Below, piece after piece: positions 26,700-34,732 of a stretch of 64,000 bases of DNA; position 1 is the stretch's first letter; every line of letters begins with the position of its first letter. The notes beneath the pieces were generated by a model. That model was not told the origin of the DNA. It ran no database searches and worked only from the letters and a program-made list of their open reading frames with translations. The DNA lies in assembly GCA_903878085.1 (NCBI GenBank), contig CAIRGJ010000015.1, positions 1-64,000 of the forward strand, given 5' to 3'. The position numbers and the translations under genes are program-made. Source of the stretch: an uncultured Hyphomicrobiales bacterium (GTDB lineage: Bacteria; Pseudomonadota; Alphaproteobacteria; Rhizobiales; Xanthobacteraceae).

Positions 26700-29054
26700 A
26701 TGACCGATAACCCGTTTCAATCTTGGATGAGCAAATCGGTCCCGCGTGTGGAGGATGACCGTCTCCTGCAAGGTCGCGGAAAATTTCTCGACGACATCAG
26801 GCTCGATCGGTTGCTGATGGCGGCATTTGTGCGAAGTCCGGTCGCGCACGCGATCCTCAAAAAGATCAATCTCGATGCGGCGCGTGCCCTACCTGGCGTC
26901 CGTGCCGTCTTTTCTTACAACGATCTGCGGCCGCTTCTGTCGCTCGATCGGATTCCGCTCGCGCTGCCGTCAGGCGCGATCCGCTTTGACGTAGACCCGC
27001 CGGCTCTGGCGCATGAAGAGATCTGCTATGTCGGTGAGCCGATTGCGGTTGTGATCGCCGAAACCCGAGCGATTGCCGAGGATGCCGTCGCGCTGGTGGA
27101 GCTTGAATTTGATCCGCTGCCGGTGGTCATGGATCCGCGCGATGGCGTCGACAAAGATGCTCCGAAGGCGCGGCTTGACTGTCCGGATAATCTTGTCGCG
27201 CGTCATGTGCTGAAATATGGCAACGGCGAGGCAGCGTTCGCCGCGGCCGCGCATCGCGTCAAAGATTGTTTTCGCCTCAATAAGGGCGGCGGCCACTCGA
27301 TGGAGCCGCGCGGAATCGTGGCGCGCGTCGATGACGACGACTTGCTGACCGTTTGGGACAGCACGCAGATGCCGCACCGCGCAAAGGCAATACTCGTCAA
27401 TGCGCTTGGCCTTAGTGAGGAAAAGGTGCGCGTGATCGCACCGGATGTTGGCGGTGGCTTCGGCCCAAAGGCCGTGTTCCACCCGGAGGAATTGGTAATA
27501 CCGGCCGTCGCCTTGAAATTGCGGACGCCGGTCAAGTGGGCGGAGGACCGCTTCGAAAGCTTCACGGCCACAGTGCAGGAGCGAGTCCAGATTTGGGATA
27601 TGGAGGCGGCATTTGACGCGGAAGGAAAGCTTCTAGCTATCCGCGGCCAACTCTTCCACGACCACGGTGCGGCAACACCTTATGGCGTCGCGCTTCCGTA
27701 CAATGCCGCAACGAATTTGATCGGCCCCTATGCCCTGCCGGCTTACGATCTCGAAATATTGATGTGCCTCACGAACATGGTTCCGGCGTGCCCGACGCGC
27801 GGCGCCGGCCGGCCGCAAGGTACGTTCGTGATGGAACGGTTGCTCGATCGCGCGGCGGACGAACTTGGCCTGGCACGTGAAGAGATTCGCCAGCGCAATC
27901 TCATCCCGCTGGAGCAGATGCCGTACACAATTCCGGTGATTATGCGTGATGGCAGCACGATGACCTACGATTCCGGGGACTATCCGGAGTGCCAGCGGCG
28001 CGTGCTGGAAGCTGCCGGCTGGTCGGAATTTGACAAACGGCGTGATGCGGCGCGACGGGATGGCCGTTTCCTCGGTATCGGCCTGAGTAATTACGTCGAG
28101 GGAACCGGCCGCGGTCCCTTCGAGAGTGCGTCAATCCGGGTCGGCCCGTCGGGAAAAATCATGGTGAGTAGCGGGGCGACCGCGCAGGGGCAGGGCGTGA
28201 AGTCGATGCTGGCGCAAATCTCCGCCGGTGTTCTCGGCATGAATCCCAAGGATGTTCATGTCGTGGATGGCGACACCAACGCGACCGTGCTCGGTCTCGG
28301 CGCATTCGCAAGCCGTCAAGCGGTCACGGCGGGAAATGCAATTTATCTCGCTACCCGTCGCGTTGCCGAAAAAGCCCGCGCCATGGCGGCGCACATGCTC
28401 GAGGCTTCGGCCGATGACTTGGAAATCGCGGACGGCAACATCTTCGTGAAGGGGGTGCCACAGCTCAAAGTGACCCTCGGCGATGTGTCTAAGGCGCTCA
28501 GCGGCATGCCGGGCTACGCTATTCCCGGCGGCATGGAGCCGGGCCTTGAGGCCGCCGTCGATTTTCAGCCAGGCCCTTTGACCTACACCAACGGCTCTCA
28601 CGTCGCGGAAGTCGAGGTCGACCCCGACACCGGCGCGGTCAAGATCACGCGCTACGTCGTGGTCCATGACTGCGGGCGCATGATCAACCCAATGATGGTG
28701 GAGGGCCAGGTTCTCGGCGGTGTCGTGCACGGAATTGGCGCGACGCTGCTGGAATGGATGCGATACGATGACCAAGGTCAGCCGGCAACGGTGACCTATG
28801 CCGACTATCTATTGCCGACTTGCGATGTCGTTCCGCGCATCGAGATCCATCACATGGAATCGCCGACGCCGCTTAATCCGCTGGGTGTGAAGGGCGCGGC
28901 GGAAAGCGGAACGATCGGCGCCCCGGCCGTGATCGTGTCGGCGATCGAGGATGCCTTGCGTCCCCTGAAGATTCGCATCCGCGATCTGCCGGTAACGCCG
29001 GCGAGGTTACGCGCGCTGATCGCCGCGGCGCAAGGCAAGGGGGCGGCGCCATGA
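26700..29054 (+). CDS. Molybdenum hydroxylase 2, large catalytic subunit
   Basis: 784 residues of the CoxL/xanthine dehydrogenase family. The N-terminus has VPRVEDDRLLQGRGKFLDD, the molybdopterin region VGGGFGPK, and the active-site loop TRGAGRPQG, the non-CO-dehydrogenase form. The catalytic glutamate is in GAAESGT near residue 738. The gene order large-medium-small differs from that of hydroxylase 1, so the two operons have separate origins. The small overlap with the FAD gene (ATGA at 29051-29054) shows translational coupling. Substrate unknown; an aromatic acid, heterocycle or aldehyde is plausible. Confidence 0.93.
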   Translation: MTDNPFQSWMSKSVPRVEDDRLLQGRGKFLDDIRLDRLLMAAFVRSPVAHAILKKINLDAARALPGVRAVFSYNDLRPLLSLDRIPLALPSGAIRFDVDPPALAHEEICYVGEPIAVVIAETRAIAEDAVALVELEFDPLPVVMDPRDGVDKDAPKARLDCPDNLVARHVLKYGNGEAAFAAAAHRVKDCFRLNKGGGHSMEPRGIVARVDDDDLLTVWDSTQMPHRAKAILVNALGLSEEKVRVIAPDVGGGFGPKAVFHPEELVIPAVALKLRTPVKWAEDRFESFTATVQERVQIWDMEAAFDAEGKLLAIRGQLFHDHGAATPYGVALPYNAATNLIGPYALPAYDLEILMCLTNMVPACPTRGAGRPQGTFVMERLLDRAADELGLAREEIRQRNLIPLEQMPYTIPVIMRDGSTMTYDSGDYPECQRRVLEAAGWSEFDKRRDAARRDGRFLGIGLSNYVEGTGRGPFESASIRVGPSGKIMVSSGATAQGQGVKSMLAQISAGVLGMNPKDVHVVDGDTNATVLGLGAFASRQAVTAGNAIYLATRRVAEKARAMAAHMLEASADDLEIADGNIFVKGVPQLKVTLGDVSKALSGMPGYAIPGGMEPGLEAAVDFQPGPLTYTNGSHVAEVEVDPDTGAVKITRYVVVHDCGRMINPMMVEGQVLGGVVHGIGATLLEWMRYDDQGQPATVTYADYLLPTCDVVPRIEIHHMESPTPLNPLGVKGAAESGTIGAPAVIVSAIEDALRPLKIRIRDLPVTPARLRALIAAAQGKGAAP

Positions 29055-29923
29055 AGCCTGTGCCGTTCGATTATCACGTGCCAACGTCGGTCGCCGATGC
29101 CGTCGAATTGCTGCGTACGCTGCCGAATGCGCGCGCGCTGGCCGGTGGACAATCGCTTATTCCAATGATGAATCTACGGGCCGCTGCGCCGAGCCATTTG
29201 ATCGATCTTGGAAAGATCCCCGACCTCTGCGGCGTACACGAGACCGCTTCAAACCTCCGCATCGGAGCGATGACGACGCAGCGATCGCTTGAGCGTTCGG
29301 CAGTAGTCCGTAGGCACTGTCCGCTCTTGGGTGAGGCCGTCGATCACGTCGGCCACCAGCAGACGCGCAACCGGGGCACCATCGGCGGAAGTCTATGTCA
29401 CCTCGATCCCGGCGCCGAACTGCCGGTAGCCGCCGCTGCATTGGAGATGACGTTTACGGTCACCGGTCCGGGCGGATCGAGAACAATGTCGTTCGACGAA
29501 TTTCCCGCCGGCTATCTTACAACCACGCTTGAGCCGGATGAAATCCTGACGCACATCGATGTTCGCAAAACACTGCCTCACGAGGGTTACGCGTTTCTCG
29601 AATTCAACCAGCGTCCCGCCGATTTTGCGATCGTATCGGTTGCCGTGCTGCTCACCTTGGACGGTGAGCAGGTCAGCCAGGTGCGCGTCGTGTTGGGCGG
29701 TATCGACTATGCTCCGATCCGCTTGCTTGAAGCCGAGGCGACGCTCACCGGAAATCGCCTTGACGACAAGGCATTCGAAGCGGCCGCCGCCATCGCCGCC
29801 GCGCATCCGTGCGAAGGCGACGAGGTAAGCCCGCCGGAGTTCCGTCAGCACCTCGCCGGCGTGCTGGTTCGCCGCGCCCTGCGCAAGGCACTCGAGCGTA
29901 CAAAGGTCAGCGTCAATGCCTGA
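29051..29923 (+). CDS. Molybdenum hydroxylase 2, FAD subunit
   Basis: 290 residues. FAD motifs are AGGQSLIP near residue 33 and TIGGSLCHLDPGAELP near residue 110. There is no 4Fe-4S insertion. It carries electrons from the iron-sulfur subunit to the acceptor. Both ends overlap its neighbours (four bases with the large subunit, eight with the small subunit), so the three subunits are made in step. Confidence 0.94.
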   Translation: MKPVPFDYHVPTSVADAVELLRTLPNARALAGGQSLIPMMNLRAAAPSHLIDLGKIPDLCGVHETASNLRIGAMTTQRSLERSAVVRRHCPLLGEAVDHVGHQQTRNRGTIGGSLCHLDPGAELPVAAAALEMTFTVTGPGGSRTMSFDEFPAGYLTTTLEPDEILTHIDVRKTLPHEGYAFLEFNQRPADFAIVSVAVLLTLDGEQVSQVRVVLGGIDYAPIRLLEAEATLTGNRLDDKAFEAAAAIAAAHPCEGDEVSPPEFRQHLAGVLVRRALRKALERTKVSVNA

Positions 29924-30410
29924 GCTTTATCCAGTCAAAATCCACGTTAATGGGACGACATACGAGCGGCGCGTCGAGCCGCGCATGCATCTCGCCGACT
30001 TTCTTCGTCATGAGATAGATCTGACTGGTACGCATATCGGCTGTGAGCACGGCGTCTGTGGCGCTTGCACTGTATTGGTCGATGGCGCCTCGGTGCGGTC
30101 CTGTCTTATGTTGGCTGTTCAAACCGACGGACGAAGTGTTGACACCGTGGAGGGTGTTGCCGCGGCCGACGGCACGCTCAATCCGGTGCAAGCGGCACTA
30201 TCGAAGCATCATGGCCTGCAATGCGGCTTCTGTACGCCCGGCATCATCATGACGATCACGGAGATGCGGAAGGAAAGTGGTGGCCGCCAATGGACCGAAG
30301 ATGAAGTCCGTGCGGCTCTGTCCGGCAATCTATGCCGCTGTACGGGTTATCAGGGAATGGTCGATGCCGCGCTGGAAGTCCTGACGCCGCTGAATTTGGG
30401 ACGGGATTGA
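29916..30410 (+). CDS. Molybdenum hydroxylase 2, 2Fe-2S subunit
   Basis: 164 residues. First cluster ligands are in GCEHGVCGACTV and RSC; the second cluster is in QCGFCTPG and NLCRCTGYQ. It is the last gene of the L-M-S operon. A 650-base stretch of repeat debris follows, and the next gene is a bicupin protein with its own ribosome site. Confidence 0.95.
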   Translation: MPELYPVKIHVNGTTYERRVEPRMHLADFLRHEIDLTGTHIGCEHGVCGACTVLVDGASVRSCLMLAVQTDGRSVDTVEGVAAADGTLNPVQAALSKHHGLQCGFCTPGIIMTITEMRKESGGRQWTEDEVRAALSGNLCRCTGYQGMVDAALEVLTPLNLGRD

Positions 30411-30547
30411 AGTGTCTATAGAACGACAATAGAGGCTAAATCCGCCTGCTTTGCTGAGACTGGCGATGCAGGGAGTGGGGTCGCGCGCCGTTGCTACAAT
30501 TGCCGAAATTCTCCTGATCGGTTCCGAAAACTCCCTGTTCCCTCCCA

Positions 30548-30678
30548 AAAATTCCCTGTTCCATTGAGTAGGGAATTTTGTTCTAAGCTCCCAACATCAT
30601 TGGGCTAACGGGGGCGTTCGATCCGGAAGACAGCCCGGAACCGAAGAAATCCCTGTTCTTTTCCCTGTTAGCAGGGAA
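30548..30678. repeat. CCCTGTT repeat debris in a 649-base geneless gap
   Basis: The gap 30411-31059 holds no supported gene. It contains repeated TTCCCTGTT units with two inverted repeats: AAAATTCCCT (30548-30557) with AGGGAATTTT (30570-30579), and TTCCCTG (30661-30667) with CAGGGAA (30672-30678). Further right, a frame reads DIGTAVVDSLKAIDPERPIR (about 30858-30917), much like repeat-derived pseudo-ORFs common in Bradyrhizobium and Rhodopseudomonas. I take it as decayed dispersed repeats, and as a seam between the UbiD region and the anaerobic region. Confidence 0.6.
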
Positions 30679-31059
30679 TTGAGGAGTGGAGACGGGTTCG
30701 ACGACGACTGCGTCCGCCACCAATAAAATCAAGCCTGGACCACCTATTGGGGTCGGCCATGACCCAGCGGGAAAACCAGATAGCTCCATCTCGTCTTCGA
30801 ATCCCATATTGGAAGGGCCTTGGTGCCGATTCCAAAGAGAAGCGCGAGCCCGCGAACGACATCGGCACTGCAGTGGTGGATAGTCTGAAAGCGATTGACC
30901 CCGAACGGCCGATTAGAAAAGGCGAAAGGCCGGTTCTGAAAGTTTCTTCCCTAAGGCGCCAGAGAATGTACCGGCCGTGCTTTGACTTAATAGTCCAGCC
31001 GATTAATCTTACAGCGCGCGCCGCTCGCTGTTGCAGCGACCACCAGTGAGGAAGAGTCG

Positions 31060-31893
31060 ATGGCAATTCATTTCAATCAGCGAGAGATTGTACCGATCTC
31101 CGGGCCGAACGGAGTGGCGTGCCAACCGCTGCTGAGTCCGGCGCGAGTGCCCGGGATACTTTTTCAATTGGATCGACTGACGGTTGCGCCCGGCGGACAA
31201 GCCGCGCTGTCGATCGGCTCTAATGAGCTCGCTTGGTTTCAGATGATCGATGGCACCGCGACGCTGCATACGGGGGGGCGCAATGTGTCAGTCGGCGCGA
31301 ACCATATCGGGCTATTGCCGTCCGGCTTCGCGGGAACGCTGGCCAGCGACGTCGGCGCGACCCTGCTATTCGCTCTGGTGCCGAATGTCGATGCACTCGA
31401 TTCGACGATTCGCAGCAACCCACCGCCGTTCCGCCTGGTCGACTGGCATGACGAGCCGGTGTTGCGCTCCGAGCACGACGCCCGCCAGCGGGTCTACCTC
31501 ATTACGCCGACGATGTTCGGGACGCGGGCCATCCGTGGCGAAATGATCATCTATCCGCCGGGCACCGAATGCCCGGTGCACCACCACCGAGGCGGTGCCC
31601 ACTTCATGTTCTTCCTCGCCGGGCGAGGTTTCTGTTATGCGGGCGCTGATCAAGTCATGGCGGTGCAGCCCGGTGACGTCGTTTATTATCAGGATCTCGA
31701 GCCGCACTGGGTCAAGGGCGGCGACGACGGCGACATGATCTTCTCAGAATTTTTCGTTCCCAGTGCCGTCGCGACCGAATGGGCCGACCCCTCAAAGGTG
31801 TGCACTTGGATTCCAACCGGCATGAACTACCGTGGCGGCACTCCCTCTCGCGTTATTGAGAAGCACGCGCACAGTCATCTTGCCGAAGTGTGA
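31060..31893 (+). CDS. Two-domain cupin protein
   Basis: 277 residues. A degenerate N-terminal cupin (about residues 40-110) is followed by a metal-binding cupin with HHHRGGAHF near residue 173 and a second motif ending in LEPHWVKG near residue 219, giving a 3-His/1-Glu-like site. Bicupins of this kind are often dioxygenases or isomerases acting on aromatic or small organic acids. GAGGAAGAG lies just before the ATG. It stands alone between repeat debris and a DUF1127 remnant, so context gives no firm role. Confidence 0.7.
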   Translation: MAIHFNQREIVPISGPNGVACQPLLSPARVPGILFQLDRLTVAPGGQAALSIGSNELAWFQMIDGTATLHTGGRNVSVGANHIGLLPSGFAGTLASDVGATLLFALVPNVDALDSTIRSNPPPFRLVDWHDEPVLRSEHDARQRVYLITPTMFGTRAIRGEMIIYPPGTECPVHHHRGGAHFMFFLAGRGFCYAGADQVMAVQPGDVVYYQDLEPHWVKGGDDGDMIFSEFFVPSAVATEWADPSKVCTWIPTGMNYRGGTPSRVIEKHAHSHLAEV

Positions 31894-31980
31894 GCCAAAG
31901 CCTGCGGCTGACCTGACTTAGCTGTTTCAGACCAAGTATTGTGAGAGAATGAGCTTGGACATCTAGATGAGATCATACCG

Positions 31981-32122
31981 ATGCAGCAGTATCTCATCCG
32001 CTGGTACAAAAATGCCGTCGGGCCAAATGCATCAGGCCTATGAGGAACTCGCTCGGATGAGTACCCCCGAGCTTAATGACATCGGAATTAGCTGCACCGA
32101 TATTTCGCGGTTCAAAAGATGA
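31981..32122 (+). pseudogene. Frameshifted DUF1127 (YjiS-like) small gene
   Basis: One frame from the ATG at 31981 reads MQQYLIRWYKNA and then stops at 32041. A frame shifted by one base carries HQAYEELARMSTPELNDIGI from about 32030 and stops at 32122. Together they make a typical DUF1127 protein: basic aromatic N-terminus, then the LARMSxxELxDIGIS core. I read this as a one-base frameshift. The downstream part could still be a short gene from 32012 or 32027, but neither start has a ribosome site. Its last bases overlap the end of the convergent alcohol dehydrogenase. Confidence 0.5.
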
Positions 32123-33221
32123 TGACGCCGCGAAGGTTCTTGCCGGCGTCCAAATCGGCGTAACCGCGATTGACGTCGTCCAGGCTGTAAGTCTGGGTGA
32201 TCAACTCTTTGAGCTTCAGCGATCCGCGACGATAGAGCGCAAGCAATTCCGGAATTTGCAGCCGCGGGCTGGCGAAGCCGTAGACCGTTCCCATGATGGC
32301 CTTTTGGGTGACGAAGAGCTCGAGCGGCGGGATTTTGATCTCGGTCACCGTATCGGGCGTCAGCGCGGTGACGATGACATTGCCGGCTTTGGCGGTGGCG
32401 CGAAACGCCGGCACGAGGGTGGCGGCCGGATCGACGCAGACGAATGCGTGCTGCACGCCAATGCCATCGGTGAGCGCCAGCACGGCGCGCGTCAGCGCTT
32501 CGCCTTCCGCGTTCACGCCATGGGTAGCGCCGAATTCCCGCGCCCAATCGAGCTTCGCCTGAACGATATCGGCGGCGATGATCGTCGAGGCGCCGCACAG
32601 GCGGGCGCCCTGAACCACGTTCATGCCATCGCCGCCGACGCCGACGACGAGCACGCTATCGCCAGGCTTGACCTTGGCGCGGTTGCGCGCGGCGCCGACG
32701 CCGGCCGGCACGCCGCAAGCGACAAGGCTGGCGAGGTCGAACGGAATGTCTTTCTCGATCACGATCACGGATGCCTGATCGACAACCGTACGTTCGCTGA
32801 AGGCGCCGATCATGCAAAAGGCGCCGACGTCGCGCCCTTCGTTGTCGCGTCGCCGGAAAGTGCCGTCGAGTTGCGGCCCTTGGGTTATCCGCGGCCCTTC
32901 GGCGCAAAGATGGTTGAGACCTTTGGCGCACCAGCGGCATCGCCCGCAGGCTGGGATGAAGGTGAGGACCACATGGTCGCCGACCGAAATTCCGGCAACC
33001 GCCGATCCGATCGCTTCAACGGTCCCGGAGGCCTCGTGGCCAAGCACCATTGGCTGCATGGCAACGCGGCGTTCGCCGCGCATGACGTGCAAGTCGGTGC
33101 GACATAATCCGACGGCAGCGACTTGCACCAGCACCTCGGTCGAGCGCGGCGCGTCGAGCTCGATGGGCTCGATCGTCAACGCGTCGCCCGGCCTGCGAAA
33201 TAAAGCTGCCTTCGATAACAT
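32112..33221 (-). CDS. Zinc-dependent alcohol dehydrogenase (MDR family)
   Basis: 369 residues. Catalytic zinc ligands are in GLCRTDLH and GHEASG. The structural zinc site is CGRCRWCAKGLNHLC near residue 112. The NAD-binding VVGVGGDGMN lies near residue 199. The type is that of bacterial class III / NDMA-linked and aryl or geraniol alcohol dehydrogenases. The gene is monocistronic between the cupin and the mog-like gene. A role in oxidising an aromatic alcohol feeding phenylacetate or benzoate is possible but unproven. Confidence 0.85.
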   Translation of the reverse strand: MLSKAALFRRPGDALTIEPIELDAPRSTEVLVQVAAVGLCRTDLHVMRGERRVAMQPMVLGHEASGTVEAIGSAVAGISVGDHVVLTFIPACGRCRWCAKGLNHLCAEGPRITQGPQLDGTFRRRDNEGRDVGAFCMIGAFSERTVVDQASVIVIEKDIPFDLASLVACGVPAGVGAARNRAKVKPGDSVLVVGVGGDGMNVVQGARLCGASTIIAADIVQAKLDWAREFGATHGVNAEGEALTRAVLALTDGIGVQHAFVCVDPAATLVPAFRATAKAGNVIVTALTPDTVTEIKIPPLELFVTQKAIMGTVYGFASPRLQIPELLALYRRGSLKLKELITQTYSLDDVNRGYADLDAGKNLRGVIIF

Positions 33222-33433
33222 GGCTCGGGATACTCCTTGGTCGCCTCATTCAAATGATGTCATTATGTCAATTGCGCCGCTTCCTGCCGCGCAAGACCGA
33301 TCTTGCACGCTTGCCGCTCAAGCGCTTCAACGCCCTCGTGGCCGCCGACAACAACATCCCGCGAAAATGCCTTGACTGGCGCACCTCAGCTGAGAGCTTC
33401 TATCAAGTGTTGCACTTCGAGGGTAAATCCACC

Positions 33434-33449
33434 CCCCGCTTTCGCGGGG
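33434..33449. terminator. GC hairpin in gap after mog-like gene
   Basis: CCCCGC-TTTC-GCGGGG forms a perfect six-base stem between the end of the mog-like gene (33465) and the start of the alcohol dehydrogenase, both leftward. It resembles half of a dispersed CCCGCGA-type repeat of Rhizobiales. It may end mog transcription, though no thymine run follows on the minus strand. Confidence 0.35.
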
Positions 33450-33464
33450 ACGCGCGGAAATTTT

Positions 33465-34004
33465 CTAGCTCGCCGGCCGGAACGATTTGCAGCGGGCGGG
33501 ATCCGTTTCAATGCGGGCTGCGCCGATCAGGTCGAGGCAATAAGGAATCGCCGGAAACACCGCCTGCAGCGTGAACCGAATTGAGCTCGGGCGCCCGGGC
33601 AGATTGACGATGAGGCTGGCGCCGCGAATGCCGGCGGTCTGGCGCGACAGAATGGCGGTCGGCACCTGTTTCAAGCTCTCCGCGCGCATCAGCTCGCCGA
33701 ATCCCGGCATCATTCGCGTGCAGGCGGCGACGGTGGCTTCCGGCGTCAGATCGCGCGGCGCCGGTCCGGTGCCGCCGGTCGTGAAGATCAAGGCACATTT
33801 ATCGCGGTCGGCCAGATCGATCAAGGCGTCGCGCACGCTGTCGATGCCGTCGGGGATGAGACGCCGCACGGCGCGCCACGGCGTCGTTACCACGTCGTGC
33901 AGGAATTCCTCGATCGCCGGGCCGCTGATATCCGAATAAGTTCCCGCGCTGGCGCGATCGGACACGGTCACGATGCCGATTGCCGCGAAGTCATAGTCAT
34001 CCAT
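33465..34004 (-). CDS. mog: Molybdenum cofactor biosynthesis protein, MogA/MoaB family
   Basis: 179 residues. The fold hallmarks are all present: IGIVTVSDRASAGTY at the N-terminus, TTGGTGPAPRDLTPEAT near residue 95, and LPGRPSS near residue 143. MogA adenylates molybdopterin before molybdenum insertion. It lies 15 bases after the DUF2478 gene on the minus strand. A molybdenum-cofactor gene here fits the window's load of molybdoenzymes: PadB, two molybdenum hydroxylases and the 4-hydroxybenzoyl-CoA reductase end. Confidence 0.85.
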   Translation of the reverse strand: MDDYDFAAIGIVTVSDRASAGTYSDISGPAIEEFLHDVVTTPWRAVRRLIPDGIDSVRDALIDLADRDKCALIFTTGGTGPAPRDLTPEATVAACTRMMPGFGELMRAESLKQVPTAILSRQTAGIRGASLIVNLPGRPSSIRFTLQAVFPAIPYCLDLIGAARIETDPARCKSFRPAS

Positions 34005-34019
34005 GAAAAGTGTCCCGCA

Positions 34020-34583
34020 CTAGTCGGTTGCCGACAATTCGGACTGCCGCATGGTCCTGAGACGCAGTACCGATTCCCGGCACCAGGCAAGTACAGCGTC
34101 CATATCCGCCGGCAGGTCGGTTGCCATGTGTTCATGGAATTGCGACCACGCCTCGGTATAAGGCGCTCGCACGGCGGTCAATGCTGGGATGCCGGCATCG
34201 ATGGCGCGCACAAAGGCGGAGCGGAAACCGCCGCCTTCCGCCTCGGCTTTGCCGAACCTGTTCAGGATCACAAGCTCGACGCCGCGGTCGAGGGTGCGAT
34301 CGAGCCGGGCGCCGATTTCAGCGATGCCGCGGGCATCGAGCCGGCAACCTTCGGCCTGCGATCCGAGATCCTGGGAAATCAGGAACCGGCCCTGCGACGT
34401 CAGATCGACCAAAGTCATCGCTGCGCAGCGGCCATCGTCACCGGGCGCATTCTCTTGCAGTGCACCATCGAGCTTCACCCCATCGGCGCGCAGCGCATGC
34501 GCGACACCGCTCAAGAAATCGTCGATATGAAACCCAGCCTCGTAGACAATGGCGGCGAGCCTAACGCTGCCGGGTATCGTCAT
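34020..34583 (-). CDS. DUF2478 protein (molybdenum-linked NTPase-like)
   Basis: 187 residues from the ATG at 34583 (AGGAG just upstream). The opening LAAIVYEAGFHIDDFLSGVA and the central VELVILNRFGKAEAEGGGF are typical of DUF2478, a family usually found with molybdate transport or molybdopterin genes. In an NTPase-like fold, the LNRFGK segment would sit where a Walker B or NKxD-like loop is expected. It leads a two-gene leftward unit with the mog-like gene and is divergent from the ABC importer, with an FNR-type palindrome between them. Confidence 0.7.
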   Translation of the reverse strand: MTIPGSVRLAAIVYEAGFHIDDFLSGVAHALRADGVKLDGALQENAPGDDGRCAAMTLVDLTSQGRFLISQDLGSQAEGCRLDARGIAEIGARLDRTLDRGVELVILNRFGKAEAEGGGFRSAFVRAIDAGIPALTAVRAPYTEAWSQFHEHMATDLPADMDAVLAWCRESVLRLRTMRQSELSATD

Positions 34584-34653
34584 CGCATTGCTCCTGCAAA
34601 CGGATTCCAGCGCAACGCGCCAGCAATCTTGGCTTGGCCGGGTCGCGTTTGCC

Positions 34654-34667
34654 TTGAATTTAGTCAA
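34654..34667. promoter_or_regulatory. FNR/FixK-type box TTGAATTTAGTCAA
   Basis: The half-sites TTGA and TCAA are separated by six bases, the FNR/FixK/AadR consensus. It lies in the 149-base gap between the DUF2478 gene and the ABC binding protein. A TGTTATGCA extended -10-like element at 34687-34695 would place transcription start about 41 bases from the box centre, the usual activating position. It may serve both directions. Confidence 0.6.
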
Positions 34668-34732
34668 GTCTCGGCATCCGCATCTCTGTTATGCATCAAG
34701 CGCAAAATCAATATCGACAATAGGGGGATCGT

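Noticed and set aside
26700-30410. CO dehydrogenase (coxLMS)
   Set aside because: The gene order fits, but the active loop is TRGAGR rather than AYRCSFR, so CO oxidation is not supported.
30747-31049. 100-codon open frame in the repeat gap
   Set aside because: Its text resembles repeat-derived pseudo-ORFs of Bradyrhizobium-like genomes and it has no clear ribosome site; treated as repeat debris.
32076-33107. 343-codon open frame on the plus strand
   Set aside because: It is antisense to the alcohol dehydrogenase, whose zinc and NAD motifs are complete; the reverse frame has no recognisable domain.
33434-33449. Possible CRISPR or tandem repeat array
   Set aside because: Only a single short hairpin occurs; no array with regular spacers exists anywhere in the window.
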